A DNA stretch of 64,000 nt, from assembly GCF_003660105.1 (NCBI RefSeq), contig NZ_CP032823.1, positions 434,001-498,000 on the forward strand, in the 5' to 3' direction. The position numbers and the translations under genes are program-made. How positions within the stretch are numbered: position 1 is the stretch's first letter; each line of letters begins with the position of its first letter. The notes beneath the pieces were generated by a model that did no database searches, was not told where the DNA came from, and worked only from the letters and a program-made list of their open reading frames with translations. The stretch is from Aliarcobacter cryaerophilus ATCC 43158 (GTDB taxonomy: Bacteria > Campylobacterota > Campylobacteria > Campylobacterales > Arcobacteraceae). This document shows positions 51,095 through 60,190 of the stretch, piece after piece.

Positions 51095-51125
51095 ACACTT
51101 TTTTATTCAGTTAACACCTTGGGGT
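51080..51125. repeat. IS-like inverted repeat at the integrase truncation point
   Basis: ACCCCAAG (51080-51087) and CTTGGGGT (51118-51125). TGACCCCAAGTTGGTAGACA resembles terminal repeats of IS3-family elements, which would explain the abrupt end of the integrase remnant; no transposase sequence remains. It might equally be a terminator hairpin. Confidence 0.35.
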
Positions 51126-51173
51126 GAGTAACATTTTAATTCCTCGTATAAAATATATTTTGATTTAAGCTCT

Positions 51174-51911
51174 TTAATTTAATCTATAATCTGGATTCCA
51201 TTCAAGCTCAGTTTTTGCTCTTTGGATAGAAATCCTACTATCTACATCAGAAATATTATAAATATTATTTGTAATACAGTTTATTGCTAAAAATGCTGCA
51301 TGTGCTGCTGCTTCCACATGAACTGGAGGTACAAAATCTACAGGATTTTCAAAACCAGTTCCATTGCCGTATAACAATCCATTTCTAAGAACTATTCCTA
51401 CAAAAGGAGCATTTAAAACTTGCTCTTCCAAGCTAGCTACTGCTTTGGAAGTACTTCCATATACTGGATCTTCAAAATTCAATAAAGCAGATTCTTCTGT
51501 ATGAGGTAAAGATGAAGGCTCATATACAAAAGCAATACTTTGAGCAATCATTTTTTTCACACCTGCTTTAATAGATGAATTAACTAAATTTTTTGTTCCA
51601 ACTTCTCTTAGCCTTGCATTACTTTCTAATGCTTCTTCAATCTTAGTTGGATCAAGACCTGCTGGTAAATCTGTTAATTGATGAAATACAATTTTAGGTT
51701 TAATAGAACCTAAAACTTCTTCAAGTTTTTTTTCATCATAAACATCAACAATAACTGGCTCCACACCAATTTGCTTAAGTATCTCTATTTTATTTTCACT
51801 TCTTGTTGTTCCATATACTGTCCAGCCATTTTTTACTAACATCTTACATAATGATCTACCAATTACACCAGTTGCTCCTGCTACAAATATTTTTTTGTTA
51901 CAAGCCATCAT
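51174..51911 (-). CDS. NAD(P)-dependent epimerase/dehydratase (extended SDR), apparently shortened
   Basis: 245 residues. The N-terminal dinucleotide fold has FVAGATGVIGRSLCKML (GxxGxxG) and an acidic strand end; YGSTSKA looks like the YxxxK catalytic pair. Against typical 290-320-residue members, the stretch between LLYGNGTGFENP and VHVEAAAHAA and the segment before AKTELEWNPDY are missing, as if two in-frame internal deletions had occurred. Start MMACNKK has GGAGA upstream. Substrate unknown; may no longer be active. Confidence 0.7.
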   Translation of the reverse strand: MMACNKKIFVAGATGVIGRSLCKMLVKNGWTVYGTTRSENKIEILKQIGVEPVIVDVYDEKKLEEVLGSIKPKIVFHQLTDLPAGLDPTKIEEALESNARLREVGTKNLVNSSIKAGVKKMIAQSIAFVYEPSSLPHTEESALLNFEDPVYGSTSKAVASLEEQVLNAPFVGIVLRNGLLYGNGTGFENPVDFVPPVHVEAAAHAAFLAINCITNNIYNISDVDSRISIQRAKTELEWNPDYRLN

Positions 51912-52323
51912 AATTCTCCATTTATATCTATTGCAGATATTAAATATCTATAATATGATTATTCTCTAAACATAATTAAATATTACTTAGATAAAGAAAA
52001 AATAGAATCTGTATTTTCAATTAACTGGAGCAGTAACATAAATTCATACCTAAAATTTAAAAGTATAAGTTCAACAACCTGTTCATTAGTTTAAAGAATC
52101 AACAATAAATTTAATTACATTAAAAACACTTGCTTTTATATTTTTATTCAGTTATAATTTTTGTCTTGAAGATGATTTAGGGTTTTTGACTACATCTTTT
52201 GTTTGCTTTTATTGATAACTACAAAGAATTGATACTAACTTACTTAATACAAATTAAAACTCCACTTAAACTTTATAGATTACTTTTTAATTAAAGTAGA
52301 AAAATAAATTAAAAGGAAATGCC
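51912..52323. other. 412-nt spacer without a clear gene
   Basis: AT-rich. A minus-strand stretch around 51990-52070 reads as a short peptide (YEFMLLLQLIENTDS) without start, possibly a regulator remnant of the epimerase. The last ~50 nt are the leader of the cold-shock gene with AAAAGGAAAT as SD. Nothing else seen. Confidence 0.35.
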
Positions 52324-52542
52324 ATGGCAGATCAAAATATCGGAACAGTAAAATGGTTCAATTCGGAAAAAGGTTTTGGATTTATCCAAATAGAAAATGG
52401 AAATGATGAATTCTTCATTCACCACAGTGAAATTCAAAGTTCTGGATACGGTAGAGTATCTTTAGATGAAGGGCAAAGAGTATCTTTCGAAATTGGAAGA
52501 AATGAAAAAGGTCCTCAAGCAAAAAACGTTAGATCAATATAA
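52324..52542 (+). CDS. Cold-shock domain protein
   Basis: 72-residue OB-fold RNA/ssDNA-binding protein. Both nucleic-acid-binding motifs are present: KGFGFIQIE (RNP1) and EFFIHHSEI (RNP2), with [11 protein letters not shown] at the start. Good SD (AAAAGGAAAT). Family role: RNA chaperone during cold shock or other stress. It is an intact gene within a degraded neighbourhood. Confidence 0.95.
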   Translation: MADQNIGTVKWFNSEKGFGFIQIENGNDEFFIHHSEIQSSGYGRVSLDEGQRVSFEIGRNEKGPQAKNVRSI

Positions 52543-52553
52543 CTTTTTACTAT

Positions 52554-52587
52554 AATATATTCCAGACTATATAGTTTGGAATATATT
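52554..52587 (+). terminator. Hairpin after the cold-shock gene
   Basis: 11-bp stem AATATATTCCA (52554-52564)/TGGAATATATT (52577-52587) with an inner ACTATATAGT palindrome, so the whole forms a long near-perfect stem. Weak U-tract afterwards. Confidence 0.5.
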
Positions 52588-52644
52588 AAATTCTTTAAAA
52601 TAGTATAACTACAACAAACTACAATCAAAATATAAAAGAGAGAA

Positions 52645-52803
52645 ATGTCAATAATAAATGTAAATATAAAAATAAAACAGTCAGTTTTATTAAGACTTAT
52701 AAAAAATGGAGAATCTTTAGAAGATGCTTCTTCAAAAGCTGGATTATGTATTAATCTATCAAAAACTTATTTAAAACCAAAAAATCCATTTGCAATATAT
52801 TAA
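52645..52803 (+). CDS. Possible 52-residue protein with HTH-like segment
   Basis: ATG preceded by AAAGAGAGAA and ending TAA at 52801. Translates to MSIINVNIKIKQSVLLRLIK and a segment GESLEDASSKAGLCINLSKT that resembles the helix-turn-helix of resolvases or small regulators. It could be a complete small gene or the N-terminal remnant of a larger one. Not recognised further. Confidence 0.35.
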   Translation: MSIINVNIKIKQSVLLRLIKNGESLEDASSKAGLCINLSKTYLKPKNPFAIY

Positions 52804-52890
52804 ATAAATTTGTAAATTAAATCCTTTAAAATAGTATTAATAGAGGATGATATTTTATAAATCAGATACTAAAAAAATATTAAAAAATCA

Positions 52891-52908
52891 ACGGTAATTT
52901 ATATTTAT
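52891..52908. repeat. Third copy of the element right-end motif
   Basis: ACGGTAATTTATATTTAT, identical to 54845-54862. Immediately followed by the truncated katG sequence, so this may mark an old element-chromosome junction. Confidence 0.5.
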
Positions 52909-52917
52909 GTTTAATGA

Positions 52918-53136
<219 letters not shown>

Positions 53137-53280
53137 AAGGTTTTCCTTTTACTAAAACTTTAGTTCAATTCCATAAATAATAAAAATTATCCTCTAATAA
53201 AAATATTAATTTAGTTTTAAGTAAATGATATATATAATTCTGTCACAAAATTAAAAATTAATAAATAAAAAGGATTAAAT

Positions 53281-53877
53281 ATGTTAGTAACAAAAAAAGC
53301 TCCAGATTTTACAGCAACAGCTGTATTAGCAGATGGTCAAATTTCAGAAGATTTTAACTTATATAAAAATATTGGGAAAAATGGTGCAGTATTATTTTTC
53401 TACCCATTGGATTTTACTTTTGTTTGTCCATCTGAAATAATTGCATTTTCAAACAGAATCAAAGATTTTGAAGATAGAGGAATTCAAGTAATTGGTTGTT
53501 CGGTTGATTCTCAATTCTCACACTTTGCATGGAGAGAAACTCCAGTTGAAAATGGTGGAATTGGAAGAGTTAAATTTCCATTAGTTGCAGATATTACAAA
53601 ACAAATTTCAAAAGATTTTGATGTTTTATTTGGTGATTCAGTTGCATTAAGAGGTTCTTTTTTAATTGATAAAGATGGAACAGTAAGACATGCAGTTATC
53701 AACGATTTACCACTAGGAAGAAACATAGATGAGATGATTAGAATGGTTGATACTATGTTATTTACAAATGAGCATGGTGAAGTTTGTCCAGCTGGATGGT
53801 CAAAAGGTGACGAAGGAATGAAAGCTGATAAATCTGGTGTTGCTGAATATTTAGCTAAAAATCAAGATAAATTATAA
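53281..53877 (+). CDS. 2-Cys peroxiredoxin (AhpC/Prx1 type)
   Basis: 198 residues. Peroxidatic Cys in LDFTFVCPSE (about residue 50), resolving Cys in HGEVCPAGW (about residue 170), and the conserved catalytic Arg in ALRGSFLIDKDG. Reduces H2O2, organic peroxides and peroxynitrite in the cytoplasm. AAAAGGATT SD; thioredoxin starts 12 nt after the stop and is its likely reductant. Confidence 0.96.
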   Translation: MLVTKKAPDFTATAVLADGQISEDFNLYKNIGKNGAVLFFYPLDFTFVCPSEIIAFSNRIKDFEDRGIQVIGCSVDSQFSHFAWRETPVENGGIGRVKFPLVADITKQISKDFDVLFGDSVALRGSFLIDKDGTVRHAVINDLPLGRNIDEMIRMVDTMLFTNEHGEVCPAGWSKGDEGMKADKSGVAEYLAKNQDKL

Positions 53878-53889
53878 AAGGAATTTAAA

Positions 53890-54207
53890 ATGGGAAAATA
53901 TATAGAACTAAATCAAAACAATATGGAAGAAACTATTAAAGAAGGTGTTGTACTAGTAGATTTCTGGGCTCCTTGGTGTGGACCTTGTAGAATGCTTGCA
54001 CCTGCAATTGATCAATTAGCACAAGAGTTTGAAGGTAAAGCAAAAATTTGTAAAGTAAATACAGAAGAGGAAGCAGATTTAACTGCTAAATATGAAATAA
54101 GATCTATTCCTACTATTCTATATTTTAAAGATGGTAAGATTGTAGATCAAACAATTGGTGCTACTACAAAAGCTAAAATTGAAGAAAAATTAAATAGCTT
54201 AATATAA
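53890..54207 (+). CDS. trxA: Thioredoxin
   Basis: 105-residue classical thioredoxin with FWAPWCGPCRML (WCGPC active site, Cys about 31 and 34), cis-Pro in RSIPTI and the C-terminal helix. AAAAGGAATTT SD. Operon partner of the peroxiredoxin. Confidence 0.96.
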   Translation: MGKYIELNQNNMEETIKEGVVLVDFWAPWCGPCRMLAPAIDQLAQEFEGKAKICKVNTEEEADLTAKYEIRSIPTILYFKDGKIVDQTIGATTKAKIEEKLNSLI

Positions 54208-54210
54208 AAA

Positions 54211-54235
54211 GTGCCTAACTATAAAAGTTAGGTAC
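54211..54235 (+). terminator. Hairpin after trxA
   Basis: 10-bp stem GTGCCTAACT (54211-54220)/AGTTAGGTAC (54226-54235) with one G-T pair and a 5-nt A-rich loop, right behind the trxA stop; the U-tract is poor. Confidence 0.5.
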
Positions 54236-54368
54236 TAAATATTGGTGTAAAATAATATAGTATATCAAATAGATATTATTTAAATATCTATTTTTGTATA
54301 TTTTAACTACACACAAACTACTCACAAAAAAACTATAATTCCCATATAAATTAAATCAAAGGATTAAC

Positions 54369-54638
54369 ATGAAAAAAATTTCACTATTTATAATATCATT
54401 ATTTATAAGTATCAACTTATATGCAAATGAATCTAGTAAATCAAAAAACGAATATGAAAATAATAATGACCATATGGGGAATCATATACATGATGGAAAA
54501 ATGACTAATCATATGAATATGAATGGAATGACAGATGAAGAGATGAAAAATATGCATAAAAATATGAGTCAAGAAGAAATGAAAGAAATGCACAAAAATA
54601 TGCAAAATAATAATATGAAACATATGAATCACAAGTAA
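54369..54638 (+). CDS. Secreted Met/His-rich protein, probable metal-binding
   Basis: 89 residues. Signal peptide (KKISLFIISLFISINLYA, cleavage after residue 19) then a mature part of Met, His, Asn and Lys with repeats of the form (D/Q)EEMKxMHKNM, which occur twice. Such methionine/histidine arrays commonly bind Cu(I)/Ag(I) in the periplasm, but no specific family is recognised. AAAGGATTAAC SD. No copper pump is adjacent. Confidence 0.7.
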   Translation: MKKISLFIISLFISINLYANESSKSKNEYENNNDHMGNHIHDGKMTNHMNMNGMTDEEMKNMHKNMSQEEMKEMHKNMQNNNMKHMNHK

Positions 54639-54820
54639 TATAAATAGGAAATGATCTGGCTACACAATAGGACATATAAAGAAGTATCTTAAAATTATTG
54701 AAGATATTGAATTAATATTACTTCATATAGGATTCAACTTAAAAGAAGTGATAAATAATATAGATTCAGAACATAAGATTATTAAGTTAAAGTATTTATA
54801 AAATAATTGTACTGATTTTA

Positions 54821-54862
54821 TATTAAATTATAACGGTAAAATTTACGGTAATTTATATTTAT
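54821..54862. repeat. Second right-end arm-type repeat
   Basis: 40 bp matching 50501-50540 at 36 positions, including both ACGGTAA copies. It lies in the 325-nt gap after the Met-rich gene. Upstream in that gap, about 54662-54802, is a start-less frame (GHIKKYLKIIEDIELILLHI) that may be a decayed gene. Likely the right end of the tandem element whose integrase remnant is at 50783. Confidence 0.6.
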
Positions 54863-54963
54863 TATTTAATAAATTAAAATAAAACTAAATAGTTTTAAAG
54901 TAATTTACAAAGATCTTTTAGAGTAAAATAAAAACTATTTTTTAAAACAATAAAAGGCTAAGA

Positions 54964-55413
54964 ATGGAAACATTTGAAAAAACTACTTTAATCGATTGTA
55001 CAGCAAAAGATTTATTTGATTTTCATCTTGATACAAATAATATAAAATTAATTACTCCTAAGCATACAAAAGTACAGTTGTTGGATTATGAAGATAATAC
55101 TTACGAAGGTAAAATCATAAAAATAAAAACTACAAGAGCTTTTATTTCCATGAATTGGATAATAAAAATAGAAAAATTACAATATCCAAATCTAATGGTT
55201 GATATTGGTTTAAAATCGCCTTTTTCTTATTGGGAACACAGTCATATATTTACTCAAAAGGGTAATTTATGTGAATTAAAAGATATTATTAAATTTAAAT
55301 TACCTTTTGGTATATTTGGAAAAATAATCTCACAAATAGTTAAAAAAGATATAAAAAATATGTTTGAATATAGACATCTTCAAACAAAAAAATATTTTAG
55401 TAAAAAGGATTAA
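54964..55413 (+). CDS. SRPBCC-family (START/polyketide cyclase-like) protein
   Basis: 149 residues: N-terminal ETFEKTTLIDCTAKDLFDFH then the LITP segment and beta-strands with a C-terminal amphipathic helix, typical of SRPBCC ligand-binding proteins. No catalytic residues to read. AAAAGGCTAAG SD. Heads the apparent stress/lipid operon, 3 nt before the glutathione peroxidase gene. In comparable clusters such a protein probably handles a hydrophobic ligand. Confidence 0.75.
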   Translation: METFEKTTLIDCTAKDLFDFHLDTNNIKLITPKHTKVQLLDYEDNTYEGKIIKIKTTRAFISMNWIIKIEKLQYPNLMVDIGLKSPFSYWEHSHIFTQKGNLCELKDIIKFKLPFGIFGKIISQIVKKDIKNMFEYRHLQTKKYFSKKD

Positions 55414-55416
55414 GGT

Positions 55417-55950
55417 ATGAGATTTATTTTGGGTCTATTTTTATTTATAACAACTTTATTAGGAGAGCAGAGTATGAATATATATGATATTGAAGTAAAA
55501 GATATTGATGGTAAATTATTTACTATGAAAAAGTATGAGAATAGAGTAATACTTATTGTAAATGTTGCTAGTAAATGTGGTTTTACAAACCAATACGAGG
55601 GTTTAGAAGAGTTAAATGAAAAATACTTTAACAAAGGATTATCAGTTTTAGGATTTCCTTGTAATCAGTTTTTATCACAAGAACCAGGAACTGAAGAGAA
55701 TATAAAAGAGTTTTGCTCTTTAACTTATGGTGTAAAATTTGATATGTTTAGTAAAATAGATGTAAATGGAGAGAATACTCATCCTTTATATAAATATTTA
55801 AAGGAAAACTCAAAAGGAGTTTTAGGAACAGAAGCTATAAAATGGAACTTTACAAAATTTTTAGTTGATAAAAATGGTAATGTTGTAAAAAGATATGCTC
55901 CTAGTACAAAACCAAGTGAGATTGAAAAAGATATTTTAGATTTACTATAA
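55417..55950 (+). CDS. Glutathione peroxidase family protein (exported)
   Basis: 177 residues with an N-terminal hydrophobic segment (RFILGLFLFITTLLGE) acting as signal peptide or anchor. NVASKCGFTNQYEGLEEL carries the peroxidatic Cys (not Sec), GFPCNQF the second Cys and Gln region, and KWNFTKFLVDKNG the WNF Trp/Asn; so the Cys-Gln-Trp-Asn tetrad is complete. Without a glutathione system it probably uses thioredoxin-like reductants. A start at the internal ATG (about 55474) would give a cytoplasmic form; the upstream ATG is 3 nt after the preceding stop. Confidence 0.9.
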   Translation: MRFILGLFLFITTLLGEQSMNIYDIEVKDIDGKLFTMKKYENRVILIVNVASKCGFTNQYEGLEELNEKYFNKGLSVLGFPCNQFLSQEPGTEENIKEFCSLTYGVKFDMFSKIDVNGENTHPLYKYLKENSKGVLGTEAIKWNFTKFLVDKNGNVVKRYAPSTKPSEIEKDILDLL

Positions 55951-56040
55951 AAATAAACTATATTTTTATCAATTAACATATTAATAATACAAAGAAACTT
56001 TTTATTGTAATAAACTATTAAAATTTTTTAAAGGTTTTTT

Positions 56041-56799
56041 ATGGAAAAAAAAGTTTGGATTATAGGTTGTAGTGGTGCTATTGGTTTTGAACTTGTTAAA
56101 CTATGGTTGAAAAGTGGTTTTAAAGTAGTTGCAAGTTCAAGGAATGTTGAAAATTCAGAACAGTTTTTGAATTTAAAATCAGAATATAGTACAAATTTAA
56201 AACTTCTAAATATTGATGTTTTAGATGAACAAAATACAAAAAAAGTTGCACATGAGGCTTTTAATAACTTTAATGGTTTAGATATCTGTTTTTATAATGC
56301 TGCTATTTATGAATCAATGAGTTATGAGCAATGGAATATAGAAAACTTTGAATCGATGATAAATAGTAATTATTTGGGAGTAATTAGAGTATTAAAGCCA
56401 ATAATTAGCCACTTGGAAAATCAATTAAATATATCAAGAGTTGTTTTAAATTGTAGTTTAGCAAGTTATTTTGGTTTGCCTTATGGTGGAGCTTATAGTG
56501 CTTCAAAAGCAGCTTTATTAAACTTTGCACAGTCAATCCAGCCTGAATTAAAAAGAAAAAATATCTATCTTCAAGTTATAAACCATGGATTTGTAAGAAG
56601 CAGACTTACTGCTAAAAATGATTTTAAGATGCCACAAATTATGGAAGCAGATTTTGCTGCTAAAAAAATATTTGATGAGCTTAATAAATCTTATAGATTT
56701 GAGATAACTTTTCCAAGATTTTTATCAAACTTTTTAAAGTTCTTATCTTTTTTACCATATACAATTAGTCTAAAAATTACAAGTAAATTTCTAAAATAA
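56041..56799 (+). CDS. Short-chain dehydrogenase/reductase
   Basis: 252-residue classical SDR: IIGCSGAIGFELVKLW (TGxxxGxG variant), the CFYNAA strand (NNAG-equivalent), Ser in NCSLASY and YSASK (Tyr-Lys catalytic pair). Cytoplasmic NAD(P)H oxidoreductase of unknown substrate. The C-terminus has an extra hydrophobic tail (FLKFLSFLPYTISLK), which may dock it to the membrane. The stop overlaps the next ATG by one base (TAATG). Confidence 0.88.
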   Translation: MEKKVWIIGCSGAIGFELVKLWLKSGFKVVASSRNVENSEQFLNLKSEYSTNLKLLNIDVLDEQNTKKVAHEAFNNFNGLDICFYNAAIYESMSYEQWNIENFESMINSNYLGVIRVLKPIISHLENQLNISRVVLNCSLASYFGLPYGGAYSASKAALLNFAQSIQPELKRKNIYLQVINHGFVRSRLTAKNDFKMPQIMEADFAAKKIFDELNKSYRFEITFPRFLSNFLKFLSFLPYTISLKITSKFLK

Positions 56800-58043
56800 T
56801 GAAAAATAGTACACTATTGTTTTATGGTATTTTAGGAATTCCAATTGCTTTTTTGGGATTTCCTTTGTATATTTATTTACCGCCTTTTTATGTTCAGCAT
56901 ATTGGTTTAAATATCGGGCTTGTAGGAGCTCTTTTGTTAATTGCAAGATTGATTGATATGATTGCAGACCCATTTATAGGAAGATTTTGTGATATTTATA
57001 GCTCAAAATTCAAGATTATTTTAATATCATCTCTTTTTTTAACTCTTGGTCTATTTTTTCTAATAAAACCAATATCTAATAGCTACTTTTATCTATTTAT
57101 TTTTTCTATAATTACATATATCTCCTACAGTTTTGTATTGATTCCATATTTAAGTTTAAATGCAATTTTAGGTAAAAATGAACTTGATAATACAAAACTT
57201 GCTTTTTCAAGAGAGATTTTTATAATATTTGGTGTTTTACTTTCACTTTTACTTCCCTATCTTTTTTTAGTATCTAATGATTCAAAAAAGAGTTTAGAGC
57301 TATTACTTTATTTTGTTTTGATTGTTTTTCCTATAGTTTTGATACTTTTTTATAATAAGCTAAAATTTTTGGAGATTAAAAACAAAAATATATCTCATAA
57401 TAACTTTTTTAAGTCTTTAAAAAATCTATTTAAAAAATATCCAAATCAAAAAAAACTTTTTTTATCATTTTTGTTTAATAATTTAGCAAATGCACTTCCA
57501 GCAACTCTATTCTTATTTTTTGTTAAGTATATTTTGGTTTTAGAGCAGCATACTGGTTTATTTTTAATAATCTATTTTTTAAGTGCAATTTTTGCTTTTC
57601 CTATTTGGATAAAAATTTCAAAAAAGATATCAAAAAAATCAACTTGGATTTTGTCAATTTTTATTGCTATTAGTGCATTTATTTTTGTCCCTTTTTTAAA
57701 TGAGGGTGACTTTATAACTTTTTCTATAATTTGTATAGTTACGGGAGCTTGCCTTGGTTCTGATATGGCAATTCCATCATCAATTCAAGCAGATGTTGCA
57801 AATTTTATAAAAAAGCAAGAGGATTTAACTTCTGTTTTATTTGGTTTTTGGGCTATGCTTACAAAACTTTCACTTGCTTTAGCACTTGCAATATCATTTA
57901 TAACTTTGGAGTTTACAGGCTTTGATAAAGAAGATATAAACCAATACTCAATCGTTGCTATTATCTTTTTATACTCTACTCTTCCAATAATTTTTAAGAT
58001 TTGTGCAATATTTTTTTTAAATAGATATGAAATGACAAAATAA
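56799..58043 (+). CDS. MFS transporter of the GPH (MelB-like) type
   Basis: 414 residues with about twelve membrane helices. LLIARLIDMIADPFIGRFCD (about 48-67) matches the GPH/MelB-type signature R.x.D...DP..G, and the second half repeats a similar pattern. Would couple solute movement to cations. Translationally coupled to the SDR. In related lipid-stress clusters a transporter at this position is common; its substrate is unknown. Confidence 0.85.
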   Translation: MKNSTLLFYGILGIPIAFLGFPLYIYLPPFYVQHIGLNIGLVGALLLIARLIDMIADPFIGRFCDIYSSKFKIILISSLFLTLGLFFLIKPISNSYFYLFIFSIITYISYSFVLIPYLSLNAILGKNELDNTKLAFSREIFIIFGVLLSLLLPYLFLVSNDSKKSLELLLYFVLIVFPIVLILFYNKLKFLEIKNKNISHNNFFKSLKNLFKKYPNQKKLFLSFLFNNLANALPATLFLFFVKYILVLEQHTGLFLIIYFLSAIFAFPIWIKISKKISKKSTWILSIFIAISAFIFVPFLNEGDFITFSIICIVTGACLGSDMAIPSSIQADVANFIKKQEDLTSVLFGFWAMLTKLSLALALAISFITLEFTGFDKEDINQYSIVAIIFLYSTLPIIFKICAIFFLNRYEMTK

Positions 58044-58193
58044 ATATACAGAATTATATTTATTTATAATAAATTTACATATTATAATTACTCAAATATT
58101 TTTATTATGAGCAGAGATTCTAGTATTTATAAAATAAAAGATTGATATCTTAAAATTAACTTTTACAAAACTTCATCAAAAAGGAATATATAG

Positions 58194-59432
58194 ATGAGAA
58201 TAGCGGTTTTAGGAGCTGGAATTAGTGGGCTTGGAAGTGCTTATATTTTAAGCAAAAAGCATGATGTTGATTTGTATGAAAAAGAGAATAGATTAGGTGG
58301 ACATGCAAGAACTACTATAGTTCAACAAGATGATAACTTTTTTGGAGTTGATACTGGATTTTTAGTATTTAATTATGCAACTTATCCGCTTTTAACAAAG
58401 CTATTTAAAGAGCTTGATGTAAAAATAGAGAACTCTGATATGAGTTTTGCATTTTGGGATATAAATAAAAATATAGCTTATAATGGTTCATCTTTAAAAG
58501 GGATATTTGCTCAAAAAAGAAACCTATTTTCGTTTACTCACTATAAAATGATAAGTGATATTTTATCTTTTAATAAGAAAGCAAATAGAGATTTAATGAT
58601 TGAATCAAAAGATTTAGATAAAACTTTAGGTGAGTATATAAAAGATTATTCATACGCTTTTAAAAATAGATATCTTCTTCCAATGGGAGCTTCAATTTGG
58701 TCAACTCCAAGTGAAGAGATGAATAATTTTCCAGCAAGAACATTTTTAAACTTTTTTAAAAATCATGGACTTTTAGGAGTTTCATCACATCATCAGTGGC
58801 TCACTGTTTCAAATGGGAGTATAAATTATGTTGAAAAGATAAAAGATAAAATTTCTGGAAAAATATTTTTAAATTCTGATGTTATAAAGATAAAAAGAGT
58901 TAAAAATGGTGTATATTTAATACATAAAGATGGTAGGAAAACTTTTTATGATAAGGTAGTTTTAGCTATGCATGCACCTGAAGCTTTAGAGATTTTAGAA
59001 GATGCATCACCCAAAGAAGTAGAGATTTTAAGTGCTTTTAAATATAAAGAAAATAGAGCTGTTTTACATAGTGATAATAATATCCTGCATCCAAATAGAA
59101 AAATGTATGCAGCATGGAACTATACTAGTTCAAATCTAGAGAATAAAGCTGTTACTTTAACTTATTGGATAAATGCTTTACAAAATTTAAAAACAAAAAA
59201 AGATTATTTTGTATCTTTAAATGAGACAAAAAGTATAAAAAATGTGATTGAAAATATCTCATATGAGCATCCTCAATTTGATTTAAAAGCAATTTTGATG
59301 CAAAGTAGAAAAGATGAGATATGTGGAGTTAATAACACCTATTATGCAGGAGCATATTGGAGATATGGATTTCATGAAGATGGACTTTTAAGTGCTACAA
59401 AAGTTGCTTCTAAACTTATGAGTGAGTTTTAA
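58194..59432 (+). CDS. FAD-dependent amine oxidase-type oxidoreductase
   Basis: 412 residues, with FAD-binding VLGAGISGLGSAYILS and the following YEKENRLGGHARTT (ADP-binding fold plus the GGHxxT flavin motif). The C-terminus has AGAYWRYGFHEDGLLS, the usual second FAD motif. Related NAD/FAD-binding proteins sit beside DUF1365 and cfa genes in ECF sigma/ChrR-regulated operons; the reaction is not fixed here and may be fatty-acyl desaturation. AAGGA SD. Stop directly abuts the next ATG. Confidence 0.88.
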   Translation: MRIAVLGAGISGLGSAYILSKKHDVDLYEKENRLGGHARTTIVQQDDNFFGVDTGFLVFNYATYPLLTKLFKELDVKIENSDMSFAFWDINKNIAYNGSSLKGIFAQKRNLFSFTHYKMISDILSFNKKANRDLMIESKDLDKTLGEYIKDYSYAFKNRYLLPMGASIWSTPSEEMNNFPARTFLNFFKNHGLLGVSSHHQWLTVSNGSINYVEKIKDKISGKIFLNSDVIKIKRVKNGVYLIHKDGRKTFYDKVVLAMHAPEALEILEDASPKEVEILSAFKYKENRAVLHSDNNILHPNRKMYAAWNYTSSNLENKAVTLTYWINALQNLKTKKDYFVSLNETKSIKNVIENISYEHPQFDLKAILMQSRKDEICGVNNTYYAGAYWRYGFHEDGLLSATKVASKLMSEF

Positions 59433-60188
59433 ATGATAAATAAAAAATCAAATCACAATATTTTTGAAGGAACAATTTATCATAAAAGATATCTTCCAAA
59501 AAAATATGATTTTAAATACAATTTTTACCTTCTTGATATTGATGTTTTTGATTTAAAAAGTTTAAAAAATAAGATTTTTTCTATAAATAGATTTAATTTA
59601 ATGAGTTTAAAAAGTGTTGATCACTTTGGAAGCAGTTCGGATTTTTTAACAAATATAGAGGAACTTTTAAAGAAATTTGATTTAAAAGCTACTTCAAAAA
59701 TGAGATTTTTAACACTTCCACGAGTTTTAAATTTTGTTTTTAATCCAATTAGTGTTTTGGTCTTATTTGATGAACAAAATCTTCCAACTCATATTTTAGC
59801 TGAAGTTCATAACTACAATAGCGGTCGTATTGTTTATTGTGTAAAACTTGAAAAAAGGAATAACTCATATTTTGGAGTTGTAAAAAAAGATATGTATGTT
59901 TCACCTTTTTTTGAGTGCGAGGGAGTTTATGAGTTTGAGCTAAAATATGATGAGAATAAACTTTTTATTAAAATAGATTTATATGAAGACAAAGAGCATA
60001 AATTAACAGCAATTTTTAACTCAAAATCAAAGCCATATAGTTTTAAAAATATATTAAAAATATTTGTAAGATATATATTTAGCACTTTTTTAGTAGTAAG
60101 TAGAACATTTTATCATGCTTTTAGGCTTTATTTAAAGGGTTTGAAAATCTATACTCCAAGAGATAATGACAAAATAAAAAGGTATTAA
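59433..60188 (+). CDS. DUF1365 family protein
   Basis: 251 residues, begins FEGTIYHKRYLPKKYDFKYN and contains FLTLPRVLNFVFNPISVLVL, the hallmark DUF1365 segment (PRxxGxxFNPxSx). C-terminal hydrophobic helix. Function experimentally undefined; consistently linked to FAD oxidoreductase and cfa-like genes as here, which suggests fatty-acid modification. Starts right after the preceding stop. Confidence 0.9.
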   Translation: MINKKSNHNIFEGTIYHKRYLPKKYDFKYNFYLLDIDVFDLKSLKNKIFSINRFNLMSLKSVDHFGSSSDFLTNIEELLKKFDLKATSKMRFLTLPRVLNFVFNPISVLVLFDEQNLPTHILAEVHNYNSGRIVYCVKLEKRNNSYFGVVKKDMYVSPFFECEGVYEFELKYDENKLFIKIDLYEDKEHKLTAIFNSKSKPYSFKNILKIFVRYIFSTFLVVSRTFYHAFRLYLKGLKIYTPRDNDKIKRY

Positions 60189-60190
60189 AG

